A stretch of 56,440 bases of DNA from Palsa-892 sp035556215 (GTDB lineage: Bacteria; Pseudomonadota; Alphaproteobacteria; Rhizobiales; Xanthobacteraceae): assembly GCA_035556215.1 (NCBI GenBank), contig DATMFI010000006.1:1-56440 (forward strand). Direction: 5' to 3'. Under the pieces are notes generated by a model. It did no database searches, was not told the origin of the DNA, and was given only the letters and a program-made list of their open reading frames with translations. Made by a program: the position numbers and the translations under genes. Positions 41,882-50,779 of this stretch are shown here, one piece after another. The first letter of the stretch is position 1. Every line of letters starts with the position of its first letter.

Positions 41882-42303
41882 GGCATGATCCCGAACGCGC
41901 GAGGCGGTTTCGGGAAAGCGCGTGCTCAGCCAAACTGACAAGCGGCAAGGCCAATTCAACCAGGTTGAATCGGACTGCCGGGCATTCTCGAGTTCGACCG
42001 AAGTCGATACCGGTTCGCGTGAAGAAAAATGCGGCAAATCAAAAAACGGAACTTTCGCCGTTTCTTGAAACGGCAAAAGTTCTGATCACGCTTCATTGCA
42101 GTTTGTAGCGTTGCGGCGCCCGCATGTCGGCCATGCGACGGACCGCATTGTGTGGCTCGGCACTCGGAAGCATCATCATTTCAAGAAGCGTCCATTGTCC
42201 TCCCCTCCGGCAAGGACGTTCTTTGGACACCCGGCCACGCAAGTGACGGGAACCCGCCGGTCTCCACCCCCATCCCCGGAGACCGGCGGGTTTTTTTATG
42301 GTC
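41882..42303 (+). other. Long intergenic region after lsrB, possible small RNA
   Basis: This stretch of 420 bases has no protein gene. It starts with the rhizobial-type run GGGCATGATCCCGAA (41881-41895), with a partial inverted copy TTCGGGAAAGCGCG nearby. It ends with a strong plus-strand terminator at 42251-42297. Since lsrB stops 370 bases earlier, either its message has a very long 3' region or a separate small RNA is made here. A promoter could not be assigned with confidence. Confidence 0.45.
42251..42297 (+). terminator. Strong plus-strand rho-independent terminator
   Basis: AACCCGCCGGTCTCC (42251-42265) pairs perfectly with GGAGACCGGCGGGTT (42278-42292) and is followed by a run of T to 42297. 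On the minus strand no T-run follows, so it does not end the EF-G-like gene. It ends 370 bases after lsrB. Confidence 0.9.
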
Positions 42304-44382
42304 TCAAGCCGCAGCCTTACGCGCCGCCACGACCTGCTCGGCGTTCTTGCCGGTCAGCTCCTGCAGATGGTCGAATTTGAATGAAAGGCCGCCGACCCCC
42401 GCCGTTGCCGACCGGACTTCAATGATGAGATCGCCGATCGCCGCCTCGGGAAGAAGAGCCTTCACCACATCCCAGCCGTCCCAGCCCTCGCGGGCGTCGA
42501 AGCCGAGGATCTGGCCGTGGCGCTGGGCGAGAATGGCATTGATCTTCGCCGTCGCCTCGGACGGACAGACAATCTCGACCGCGAAGATCGGCTGCAGCAG
42601 CACCGGCTGGCATTGCGGCAATGCTTCACCCATCGCAAGGCGCCCCGCGAGCTGGAACGCCATATCGGACGAATCGACCTCGTGATAGGAGCCGTCGGTG
42701 AGCGTCACCGAAATATCGACCACGGGAAAACCGAGCGGGCCCGCTTTCAGGTAGCTCTTCACGCCTTCCTCGACCGAGGCGAAATACTGCTTGGGCACCG
42801 TGCCGCCCTTGACCGTCTCGGCGAACTTGAAGCCTTCGCCCCGCGGCAGCGGCTTGATGTCGAGGACCACATCGCCGAACTGGCCGTGCCCGCCCGATTG
42901 CTTCTTGTGGCGGCCGCGTTGCGTGATCGGCGTTCTGATCGTCTCGCGATAGCCGACGGCCGGCGGATAGGTCCGGGTTGCAATACCGAAACGCCCGTCC
43001 AGCCGCTCGATGGCGACCCGCAGATGCATCTCGCCCTGCCCCCACAGCACGATCTCGCCCGTCTCGGTATTGTGCTGAACGACAAGCGATGGGTCTTCAT
43101 CGACCAGCTTGGCGAGCGCGAGCCCCAGTTTCACATCGTCCTTGCGATCGCGCGCGGCGATCGCCAGTGCCATCACCGGCGGCAACGGGCTGAGCGGCGC
43201 AAGCTGCTTTGCCGCTTGCTTGCCGGCCGTGATCGTCTCCGACGTCTTGACCGGATCGAGCTTGCCGAAAGCGACTGTTTCGCCGGCGTTCGCCGGACCG
43301 CGTTTCTCGTTCGCCGCGCCGAACGTCCTGAACACGCCCGAAACGCGCGCGCTTTCGCCCGCGGCATTCAACACGTTCGCGCCTTCGCCGAACTCGCCGC
43401 TGAAGACGCGCGCCACCGACAGCTTGCCGCCATGCGGCGTGTGCCAGGTCTTGATGACCTGCGCGAGCGCATCGCCGCCCTCGATGCCGAGCCGCGTCAC
43501 GGTTTGCGCGACGCCCGGCGCCTCATGACGAAGCGCTTTCATCAGCCGCAGCACGCCATTGGCATGCAGCGCCGAGCCGATCATCACCGGGCAGATCGCG
43601 CCGTCGCGCAACTCCTTGGTGAGATCGTCGAAGACCTTATCGCGCGGCGGCTCGATATCTTCGAGAAGCTGCTCCATCAGCGCGTCGTCGTGATCGGCGA
43701 GTTTCTCCAGCATCGAGAAGCGCGCGTCCTTCTTGCGGCTCTGATTGTCGTTGTCGAATTCGATCACTTCGCTCGCCGCGTGCTCGCGGTAGAGGAAAGC
43801 GCGCTCGAGCGCGAGATCGACGAAACCCATGACGATGCCGTTCTTCCAGATCGGAATCTGCCGCAATACCAGCGGCACGCGCGACGCCGGTTGCAGCAGT
43901 GAGAGCGTCTCGCGCACCCGCTTGTCGGCCCTGTCGATCTTGTTGATGAACAGAAAGCGCGGAATGTTGCGCTCTTCCAGCTCGCGCAAAACGAGCTGGA
44001 GTTGCGGCAGCTTGCGCTTGTCCGCCTCGCAGACGATGACCGCCGCATCGCAAGGCGGCAGCGCCGCCCGCATTTCATGCATGAATTCGATCGAGCCCGG
44101 ACAATCCAGAAACGTGTAGCTGTCGCCCATGAAATCGGTGGAGGCCACCGAAAGCTCGACGCTCATCTGGTGCGCGCGCGATTCCGCGCTCGCATCCCCC
44201 ACCGTATTGCCGGCCGCGACGCTGCCGGGGCGCTGGATCGCGCCGGTGCGCGCCAGGATCGCTTCCAGCAGCGAAGTCTTGCCGGATTGAAAAGGGCCCA
44301 CGAGCGCAATGCACCGCGGGCCCCGATAACTTATGCCCTGTGAACTTAAGCCATTGCTGCCGGTGATGATTTTGTCCGCCAT
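42304..44382 (-). CDS. Elongation factor G-like protein (EF-G paralogue)
   Basis: A 692-residue translational GTPase paralogue. G1 is ALVGPFQSGKTSLLEAIL, G3 FLDCPGSIEF and G4 FINKIDRADK. The G2 (switch I) region reads AESRAHQMSVELSVAS rather than the RGITI of true EF-G, typical of the EF-G-like subgroup of unknown role. Domains II-V follow, with domain IV containing GYRETIRTPITQRGRHKKQSGGHGQFGDVVL and domain V QPIFAVEIVCPSEATAKINAILAQRHGQIL. GAGGAGG lies ten bases before the ATG at 44382. There is no ribosomal neighbour, unlike fusA. Confidence 0.9.
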   Translation of the reverse strand: MADKIITGSNGLSSQGISYRGPRCIALVGPFQSGKTSLLEAILARTGAIQRPGSVAAGNTVGDASAESRAHQMSVELSVASTDFMGDSYTFLDCPGSIEFMHEMRAALPPCDAAVIVCEADKRKLPQLQLVLRELEERNIPRFLFINKIDRADKRVRETLSLLQPASRVPLVLRQIPIWKNGIVMGFVDLALERAFLYREHAASEVIEFDNDNQSRKKDARFSMLEKLADHDDALMEQLLEDIEPPRDKVFDDLTKELRDGAICPVMIGSALHANGVLRLMKALRHEAPGVAQTVTRLGIEGGDALAQVIKTWHTPHGGKLSVARVFSGEFGEGANVLNAAGESARVSGVFRTFGAANEKRGPANAGETVAFGKLDPVKTSETITAGKQAAKQLAPLSPLPPVMALAIAARDRKDDVKLGLALAKLVDEDPSLVVQHNTETGEIVLWGQGEMHLRVAIERLDGRFGIATRTYPPAVGYRETIRTPITQRGRHKKQSGGHGQFGDVVLDIKPLPRGEGFKFAETVKGGTVPKQYFASVEEGVKSYLKAGPLGFPVVDISVTLTDGSYHEVDSSDMAFQLAGRLAMGEALPQCQPVLLQPIFAVEIVCPSEATAKINAILAQRHGQILGFDAREGWDGWDVVKALLPEAAIGDLIIEVRSATAGVGGLSFKFDHLQELTGKNAEQVVAARKAAA

Positions 44383-44554
44383 CGAGGCCTCCTCTGTTGG
44401 TTCAAGAGGAGCCCTGGCGCCGCCCTTGCGAATGCCAGGGCTTGTCGCGGGTCGCGGAACTTTGAAACGCGAAAAATCTCGCGATCCGGGTTGCTATCGT
44501 TTCAGGGCTTGGCGTGAAGCGCAAGCACGCAGAAGTAAGTACAACGGCAAAACA

Positions 44555-44581
44555 AAACGGCCCGGAACTTCCGGGCCGTTT
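44555..44581 (-). terminator. Terminator of the aminotransferase gene
   Basis: AAACGGCCCGG (44555-44565) pairs with CCGGGCCGTTT (44571-44581) around AACTT. On the minus strand the stem is followed by TTTGTTTTGCC. It lies 28 bases after the aminotransferase stop. Confidence 0.85.
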
Positions 44582-44608
44582 GGGTCAGCATCGCTGATGC
44601 TTTTCTTG

Positions 44609-45811
44609 TCAGCGCAGCGAATTACAGAAGCGCTGAATGCGATTGCAGGCTTCTTCGAGATCCTTCGTCGCCGTCGCGTAGGAAATGCGGAACGCCGGCG
44701 CGGTGCCGAACGCCGTGCCGTGCACCACCGCGACGCCTTCCGCCGACAGAAGTTCCTTCACGAAGTCCTCATCGGTCTCGATTTTCTTGCCCGACGGCGA
44801 CGTCTTGCCGATCGTGCCCTTGCACGACGGATAGACATAGAACGCGCCTTCCGGCTTCGGGCACGAGATGCCGTTCGACTGGTTCAGCATCGAAACGACG
44901 AGATCGCGCCGCTCCTTGAAGATCTTGTTGTTGCGGGCGATGAAATCCTGCGGCCCGTTCAGCGCCTCGACCCCCGCCCACTGCGTGACCGCCGTCGGAT
45001 TCGAGGTCGATTGCGACTGCAAGGTGCCCATCGCCTTGATGAGCTTCTCGGGACCCGCGCCATAGCCGAGGCGCCAGCCGGTCATGCAATAGGCTTTCGA
45101 CAGGCCGTTCATCGTCAGCGTGCGGTCGTAAAGGTTCGGTTCGACCTGCGCCGGCGTCGTGAACTCGAAATCGTCATAGACGAGATGCTCGTACATGTCG
45201 TCGGACAGGATCCAGACCTGCGGATGCTTCATCAGCACATCCGTCAGCGCCTTCAGCTCCGCGCGCGAATAGGCCGCGCCCGACGGGTTCGACGGCGAGT
45301 TGAAGATCAGCCACTTGGTTTTCGGCGTGATGGCGCGCTCGAGATCCTCGGCCTTCATCTTGAAGCCGTTCTCGAGCGTCGTCTGCACCGGCACCGGGGT
45401 CGCGCCCGCGAGCAGCACGATATCGGGGTAGCTCACCCAGTACGGCGCGGGAATAATGACTTCGTCGCCGGGGTTCAGCGTCACCATCAGCGCGTTGTAG
45501 AGCACCTGCTTGCCGCCGGTGCCGACCGAAACCTGCGACGTCTTGTAGTCGAGGCCGTTCTCGCGCTTGAACTTGCCGACGATCGCCTGCTTCAGCTCGG
45601 TGATACCGTCGACGATGGTGTACTTCGACTCGCCGCGGCGGATCGCGGCGATCGCCGCTTCCTTGATGTTATCGGGCGTATCGAAATCGGGTTCTCCGGC
45701 GGAAAGACCGATGATGTCTTTCCCCTGCGCTTTCAATTCCTTCGCGAGTCCGGTGATGGCGATGGTGGGCGAAGGCTTGATGCGGCCGATCGAGTCGGCG
45801 AGAAAACCCAT
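44609..45811 (-). CDS. aatA: Pyridoxal-phosphate-dependent aspartate aminotransferase (class I)
   Basis: A 400-residue aminotransferase starting at ATG 45811 with CAGGAGCAG nine bases upstream; the frame is open to 45922. The Schiff-base lysine is in MNGLSKAYCMTGWRLGYGAG near residue 239. Other conserved points are GLSAGEPDFDTPDNI, KYTIVDGITELKQAI, FNSPSNPSGAAYS (cofactor-binding Asn), ILSDDMYEHLVYDD (Asp and Tyr) and FRISYATA (carboxylate-binding Arg). This matches the class I aspartate/prephenate aminotransferases common in Rhizobiales, converting oxaloacetate and glutamate to aspartate and 2-oxoglutarate. It is a single-gene unit with its own terminator. Confidence 0.93.
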   Translation of the reverse strand: MGFLADSIGRIKPSPTIAITGLAKELKAQGKDIIGLSAGEPDFDTPDNIKEAAIAAIRRGESKYTIVDGITELKQAIVGKFKRENGLDYKTSQVSVGTGGKQVLYNALMVTLNPGDEVIIPAPYWVSYPDIVLLAGATPVPVQTTLENGFKMKAEDLERAITPKTKWLIFNSPSNPSGAAYSRAELKALTDVLMKHPQVWILSDDMYEHLVYDDFEFTTPAQVEPNLYDRTLTMNGLSKAYCMTGWRLGYGAGPEKLIKAMGTLQSQSTSNPTAVTQWAGVEALNGPQDFIARNNKIFKERRDLVVSMLNQSNGISCPKPEGAFYVYPSCKGTIGKTSPSGKKIETDEDFVKELLSAEGVAVVHGTAFGTAPAFRISYATATKDLEEACNRIQRFCNSLR

Positions 45812-45935
45812 TGTCTGCTCCTGCTGGAAGATGTTGAGGCGGCGGGAAAATAGTCGCTGCGCCGGGGCAGAGCAACCCGAATCCACCGCAAAATGCGGAA
45901 TTCCCGCGCCAAATCGCTTCAATGTGGCGTGAGTG

Positions 45936-47141
45936 TCACGCGCCTTCTTTGCGAGCGCGCACGACGATCAGCACGAAGATCGCCGCCAGCGCCAGAAAGC
46001 CGAGCGGCAGATGGGCGAACTTGCCGATGCTGCGCGCGATGGCCGGCACGAACCAGGCGAATGCGATCAGTGTCCTGTCCCACGGCCGGAAGCCCTGCGC
46101 GAAGCCATGCGCCACCAGAAAGGCGAGTGCCATGCCGAAGACGACGAAATCATAGTCGAGCGTATAAGGCGAAACGAGCAGGCTGCCGGTGAGAAGCGCG
46201 GCCGCTTTCAGCGAAAACGATGCGGGGCCGCGCCAGATCCACACGAGGGCCGCGAAGACGCCGAGCGCCGCCACGGCTTGCGCGGCATAGGCAAGCGCGA
46301 CCGGCCCATGCCACAGCCGCACCCAGGAAAATGCGCTCTGGAATTTCTCGAAGCCGGTATCGCCCTGCTCGAATACGATCGTGCGGGTCGCGTGCAGCGA
46401 ACCGAAAAACGCCTGCCAGACCGGCCAGCCCCAGACAAGCGCGCTGAGCGCGAGCACAATGAGCACCGTGACGGCCGCCGCGAGAAATGCGCGCCAGTAG
46501 CCGCCGGCGGCAAGCGCGAGCGGCAACAGCACGCCGAACTGCGGCTTGTAGATAACGAGCCCGAACAGAATGCCCGCGGCGATTTCGTTTCCTCGCAACA
46601 TCACGAGGCCGCCCGCCATCAGCGCGGCGGTGAGAAAGCCGGTCTGGCCGTGGCCGAGACAAACCAGCACCGCCGGAAAGCCGAGCCCGAACAGCAGCGC
46701 GTCGCGGCACGGGACATCATGCGGCAGAATTTTTCGATAGACCGCGAGCGCCGCCAAAAGACTCGCTCCCTGCCAGACGAAAAACGCCGGAAGATACGGC
46801 AGCATCGCAAGCGGCACGACGATGAACAGGAAAACCGGCGGGTAACTCCACGGCGCAAGTTTGTCCGTGCCGAAAAGCCGATGCTGAACGGCCGCCATCG
46901 CATCCCAATCATAGGCCTGCGGCGCGCGGCCCTCGCGCGCCATGTGGCCTGCGCTCCAGAAACTCGCAAAGTCGGTGCCGAGCGGCCGGCCCGCATAATC
47001 GAGCAGCCCGTGCGAATGGATGAACACAAACGCGAGCGACAACACCGTGCCGATGCACATCATCAGCGCGGCAAAGCGCGCGATGGACGGCGAAAGCCAT
47101 GCGCCGCTCGCAAGGCGCTCTCGCAACGATTCAGTTTGCAC
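45936..47141 (-). CDS. GT87-type membrane glycosyltransferase
   Basis: A 401-residue membrane protein with about nine to ten hydrophobic segments of the DUF2029/GT87 group. LDYAGRPLGTDFASFWSAGHMAREGRAPQAYDW follows the first helix. This is the typical loop with an acidic residue after the first membrane segment, as in polyprenyl-phosphate-dependent mannosyl/arabinosyl transferases. APWSYPPVFLFIVVPLAMLPYL and YKPQFGVLLPLAL are also typical. The start is uncertain: GTG at 47141 overlaps the sulfatase stop (47131-47133), while the frame is open to TTG 47168. Overlap with the upstream sulfatase-like gene suggests coupled translation and a joint role in glycan or lipid modification. Confidence 0.85.
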   Translation of the reverse strand: MQTESLRERLASGAWLSPSIARFAALMMCIGTVLSLAFVFIHSHGLLDYAGRPLGTDFASFWSAGHMAREGRAPQAYDWDAMAAVQHRLFGTDKLAPWSYPPVFLFIVVPLAMLPYLPAFFVWQGASLLAALAVYRKILPHDVPCRDALLFGLGFPAVLVCLGHGQTGFLTAALMAGGLVMLRGNEIAAGILFGLVIYKPQFGVLLPLALAAGGYWRAFLAAAVTVLIVLALSALVWGWPVWQAFFGSLHATRTIVFEQGDTGFEKFQSAFSWVRLWHGPVALAYAAQAVAALGVFAALVWIWRGPASFSLKAAALLTGSLLVSPYTLDYDFVVFGMALAFLVAHGFAQGFRPWDRTLIAFAWFVPAIARSIGKFAHLPLGFLALAAIFVLIVVRARKEGA

Positions 47142-48507
47142 GAGTCTTCGCTTCGCCGCGCGGCGCAAGGCGAATCCACGTCACCTTGCCGGGCGTGAAC
47201 AGTTCGCGGCCGGACTTCGACCACAGCGGCGGCGCGTGATCGCCGACGATCAGGATTTCCGTCGGCGGAATCGATGCCGTGAGCCCGGCGAGCCCCTCCA
47301 GAAGATCGATCCACATTTCAGTCATGTAGCAGACTTCGGTATTGCCGATGCTGCCGCCGTTTCGCTCGCAGCCGAGCCTCGGCGTGCCCTCGCGCGGCGC
47401 GATCGGCACATGCGTCGAGAACGTCATCCAGTAGAAGAATGTCGGCTGCTTCGCCTCGCGCAATTCCTTGCCGATCAGCGGAATAAGATCGGCATCGCAC
47501 GGCCCGCGGAACGGCCCGCCGCATTGATGGCTTGCGACATGCACGAGATCCTGGCCGAAGATGCGCTTCTCGAAACCGAGTTTCGGGTACCACTCGGCGC
47601 GGCCGAAGAACGCGCTGGTGAAATTATGCAGCGAGATCGTGCGGTAGCCGCGCTGTTCCATCAGCTTCGGCAGGCAGACGATGCTGTCGTCCTGGGCGAT
47701 GTCGGTATAGGGCCTGCGCGTATTGCACAGCTCGCGCATTTCGGCCGCCGTCGTCGAGCCGTAATAGGTCGAGTTGCCGATGCTGACGTCGTAGCGTTTC
47801 AAAAGATCGGCGTTACGGAATGACTGCAACAGGATCGCCTGCTTGGCCGGATCCTGAAATTGTCCCATCGCCTCGACGACAACCATCAGCACGCGTTTCG
47901 GCTTGCCGGTGAGTAACGTCTGGCGAAAGCCCGAATCCTCGCCCGCCGATTCCATCGGCTTGCCCTTGGCGAACAAGGTGCCGAATTGATAATAGGGCGA
48001 AGTGTTCACGGCGAGATCCGCGCCCGCCACGGCAAGCGCCAGCACGAACAGCACGAGCGGATTGCCGCGCTTCAGCGTATCGCGTCTCATCACCAGCGCG
48101 GCGAGATTAGCCGCGATCACCGCGACAAGACCGGCGATCAGCGCCATATAAAGCGGCGACTTCAGGAAATTCAGCTCGCCGCTGAGGTGCAGCGCAAGCC
48201 CGATCTCCGACGGCGCAAGGCCGAACAGCAGCGCGATCGTCGAGATCGCGTCATACACGACGGCGGCGAGATAAAGAACGATCACCACCGGCGCGCTGGC
48301 GAAGCGCGCGATGATCGCCACCGTTGCGTAGCACAGGATCGGCGCCGTGCGCGGCGGCGAGCCGAAGCCGGCGAGCATCGCGCCGATCGACAGCGCGTTC
48401 GGCAGCAACACCCCCGCGATGCAGAGAAAAACGGTCGGATAGGATAGCCAGGCAAAACGAGCCGGCGAGCCTTGAGGCGAGCCTTGGGCGATTGCAGCCT
48501 GTCGCAC
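47131..48507 (-). CDS. Membrane-anchored sulfatase-fold protein (phosphoethanolamine transferase-like)
   Basis: A 458-residue protein with five hydrophobic segments in the first ~180 residues and an extracytoplasmic alkaline-phosphatase/sulfatase-fold domain after about residue 200. LMVVVEAMGQF carries the first metal region, SIGNSTYYGSTTAAEMRELCNTR includes the likely nucleophile Thr or Ser, GYRTISLHNFTSAFFGRAEWYPKLGF matches LTA synthase/EptA-type proteins, FSTHVPI supplies a ligand His, and IVGDHAPPL holds the last metal Asp-His. Such enzymes transfer phosphoglycerol or phosphoethanolamine to sugars or lipids. The GT87 gene overlaps downstream, so a glycan-modification pair is likely. Confidence 0.82.
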   Translation of the reverse strand: MRQAAIAQGSPQGSPARFAWLSYPTVFLCIAGVLLPNALSIGAMLAGFGSPPRTAPILCYATVAIIARFASAPVVIVLYLAAVVYDAISTIALLFGLAPSEIGLALHLSGELNFLKSPLYMALIAGLVAVIAANLAALVMRRDTLKRGNPLVLFVLALAVAGADLAVNTSPYYQFGTLFAKGKPMESAGEDSGFRQTLLTGKPKRVLMVVVEAMGQFQDPAKQAILLQSFRNADLLKRYDVSIGNSTYYGSTTAAEMRELCNTRRPYTDIAQDDSIVCLPKLMEQRGYRTISLHNFTSAFFGRAEWYPKLGFEKRIFGQDLVHVASHQCGGPFRGPCDADLIPLIGKELREAKQPTFFYWMTFSTHVPIAPREGTPRLGCERNGGSIGNTEVCYMTEMWIDLLEGLAGLTASIPPTEILIVGDHAPPLWSKSGRELFTPGKVTWIRLAPRGEAKTRAN

Positions 48508-48744
48508 AAAAATCTCCGGAGTGGCCGGATCGGTGATGCCGTGAACGCCTCAGGTCACCGCAAATCCCCTAACAAAGCCTGAACGAACAACCGCATAGCG
48601 CAACGCCCCACGCTGCGCGCCTCTACCCGCGCCCATTTCCTGCAATCCTGCCATCCGCGGCGGCTTTCCGGCTTTGCCCTTCTGACTCGCGTGATAAGCT
48701 TCCCGTAAAGCTCCGCCAAAAGGAGCAGGGACAAGGAGAACGCC

Positions 48745-49563
48745 ATGAAGCTCAACGCTCAACAGCTCAAGGATTTCGACGAACAGGGCTATCAGTTTTT
48801 CCCGAACTGCTTCAGCGAAGAGGAAGTTGCCGTCATGCGGGCGGAAGCGGAGAACATCTACCGCACCGACCGCAAGGAGGTCTGGCGCGAAAAGACCGGC
48901 GCGCCGCGCACCGCCTTTGCCGCGCATACCTTCAACGAAGCGTTCCGCCTGCTCGCCCATCATCCGCGCCTCGTGGAGCCGCTGCAGCAGATCTTCGGCG
49001 AGCCCGTCTATGTCCACCAGTTCAAGATCAACGCCAAGGCGGCGTTCGTCGGCGATGTCTGGCAATGGCATCAGGACTACGGCACCTGGGCGCGCGACGA
49101 CGGCATGCCCGAACCGCGCGCAATGAACATCGCCGTCTTTCTGGACGAAGTGTATCCGACGAACGGCGCGCTGATGCTCATCCCGAAAAGCCACAAGCAC
49201 GGCACGCTGCAGGCAGGCCACGATAAATCGACGACCTCCTATCCGCTCTGGACGCTCGATCAGGACACGGTGACGCGCCTCTGCCGCGAAGCGGAAACCG
49301 AAGACGCGCCCGGCATCGTCGCTCCCACCGGCAAGGCCGGCTCGGTGCTGATGTTCCACGGCAACCTCGTGCATGCTTCGCCGCCGAACATCACGCCCTA
49401 CCCGCGCAAGATCGTTTATCTGACGCTCTGCGCCGTCTCGAACCACATCACCAAATTCACGCGCGATGAATGGATCGCCCATCGCGACTTCACGCCGATC
49501 AAGCCGGTTGCGGATGACGCGCTGCTCGCCTACGCGAAGGCGCATCGCGTCGCGGCGGAATAA
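48745..49563 (+). CDS. Phytanoyl-CoA dioxygenase family protein
   Basis: A 272-residue Fe(II)/2-oxoglutarate oxygenase. The iron ligands are His and Asp in VWQWHQDYGTWARDDGMP and the distal His in LMFHGNLVHASPPN; the 2-oxoglutarate Arg would be in NITPYPRKIVYLTL. The pattern AMNIAVFLDEV, NGALMLIPKSHKHG resembles the ectoine hydroxylase-like branch (EctD/ThpD), but the ectoine-binding signature cannot be checked and no ectoine genes are nearby. The start at 48745 has AAGGAG about seven bases upstream. It is followed by a GST gene after 38 bases. Confidence 0.88.
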   Translation: MKLNAQQLKDFDEQGYQFFPNCFSEEEVAVMRAEAENIYRTDRKEVWREKTGAPRTAFAAHTFNEAFRLLAHHPRLVEPLQQIFGEPVYVHQFKINAKAAFVGDVWQWHQDYGTWARDDGMPEPRAMNIAVFLDEVYPTNGALMLIPKSHKHGTLQAGHDKSTTSYPLWTLDQDTVTRLCREAETEDAPGIVAPTGKAGSVLMFHGNLVHASPPNITPYPRKIVYLTLCAVSNHITKFTRDEWIAHRDFTPIKPVADDALLAYAKAHRVAAE

Positions 49564-49601
49564 CGGAAAATAAAAAGACGGAGCCGCGCACAAGGCGCAA
49601 G

Positions 49602-50231
49602 ATGTACACGCTCTATTCGATGCAAAGCTCCGGCAACAGCTACAAGGTGCGCATGCTGCTCGCGCGCCTTGGGCTGGCCTATCGCCTGGTCGAGACCGAT
49701 CTCTTCAGGGGCGAGACCAAAACGCCCGAGTTCCTCGCCAAGAATCCCGAGGGCCGCATTCCGGTGCTGGAACTGCCCGATGGCCGCTTCCTCGCCGAGT
49801 CGAATGCGATCCTCGTCTATCTCGCCGAAGGCACGCCGTATTACCCCGGCAACAAGCTCGAGCGCGCCGAGGTGCTGCGCTGGATGTTCTTCGAACAGCA
49901 CAGCCATGAACCGGCGATCGCCGCGGCGCGCTACTGGCTGCACCTCGTCAAGGGCGGCCGCGAACTGCGCACCCACGAGATCGATCAATGGATGGAACGC
50001 GGCTACGAGGCGCTCGCGCTGATGGACCGGCACCTCGCCGGCCATCGCTATTTCGCGGGCGAGCGAACGACCGTCGCGGATCTTGCGCTCTATGCCCACA
50101 CCCATGTGGCGCAGGAGGGCGAATTCGATCTCAGCGAGTTCTCCAATGTGGTCGATTGGCTGGCCCGCATCGCCTCCGAACCGGGGCACCTCAAGATGAA
50201 CGAGCAGCCGAGGGACGCCGTAATCGCCTGA
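49602..50231 (+). CDS. Glutathione S-transferase family protein
   Basis: A 209-residue GST. The N-terminal thioredoxin fold has YSMQSSGNSYKVRMLLARLGLAYRLVETDLFRGETKTPEFLAKNPEGRIPVLELPDGRFLAESNAILVYLAEG, with the ES pair for glutathione and Ser near the catalytic position. The helical C-terminal domain contains FFEQHSHEPAIAAARYWL and ERTTVADLALYAHTHVAQEG, with the T-V-A-D-L-A capping box. It follows the dioxygenase gene on the same strand, and the two are probably co-expressed, pointing to oxidation or detoxification of an organic compound. Confidence 0.92.
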   Translation: MYTLYSMQSSGNSYKVRMLLARLGLAYRLVETDLFRGETKTPEFLAKNPEGRIPVLELPDGRFLAESNAILVYLAEGTPYYPGNKLERAEVLRWMFFEQHSHEPAIAAARYWLHLVKGGRELRTHEIDQWMERGYEALALMDRHLAGHRYFAGERTTVADLALYAHTHVAQEGEFDLSEFSNVVDWLARIASEPGHLKMNEQPRDAVIA

Positions 50232-50407
50232 TCGCGCGAACAGAGCCCATTTCCGCCATATCTAAATACCAATTTTATTAACCCTGCCGCTACTTTCGGC
50301 GAATTGCCCCTTTTTTGCCATAGGCTTACCGCACTGCATCATACACATATGTCGTCTGCGTGACTGCCCACAGGGTTTCCGCGCGAGCTGATGCAACCGG
50401 AGCTACG

Positions 50408-50722
50408 ATGCCGTTCAACGCACCGACCCCGCATGAAATGCAGATCATCCGGTCTGCCCAGCTGCATCGTCAGATCGGCTCCGCCTGCACGCAAATTGTC
50501 ATCTCGCTGGTGCTGATCGCTTCCATCTGCGTACTCGCGCTCACCATCGGCACTGTCAAAGCCTCGGCGGCCGCGCAGAACCTCGTGATGGTCGATGAAG
50601 GCATGGGCTTCAGCACGATCCTCGCGCTCATCGGCATCGCGATCTGCCTGATGCTGCTGATGCCGTTCGCCTGCAGCGGCTTGACGCCGAACCACGTTCG
50701 CCGCCGCCGCACGCGCCGCTGA
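50408..50722 (+). CDS. Small two-helix membrane protein
   Basis: A 104-residue protein starting at ATG 50408, with GGAG five bases before it. It has two hydrophobic segments at about residues 24-47 (GSACTQIVISLVLIASICVLALTIG) and 69-90 (GFSTILALIGIAICLMLLMPFAC), and a basic C-terminus, RRRRTRR. The frame extends upstream to 50360, but the ribosome binding site favours 50408. No family is recognised; the charge pattern suggests both ends in the cytoplasm. It is 57 bases ahead of the sugar dehydrogenase gene on the same strand. Confidence 0.65.
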   Translation: MPFNAPTPHEMQIIRSAQLHRQIGSACTQIVISLVLIASICVLALTIGTVKASAAAQNLVMVDEGMGFSTILALIGIAICLMLLMPFACSGLTPNHVRRRRTRR

Positions 50723-50779
50723 CTTCATTTTGATCGCCCGGGACTGACACGGGCCGCAATCCGCGGTTAGGCTAGGTGC

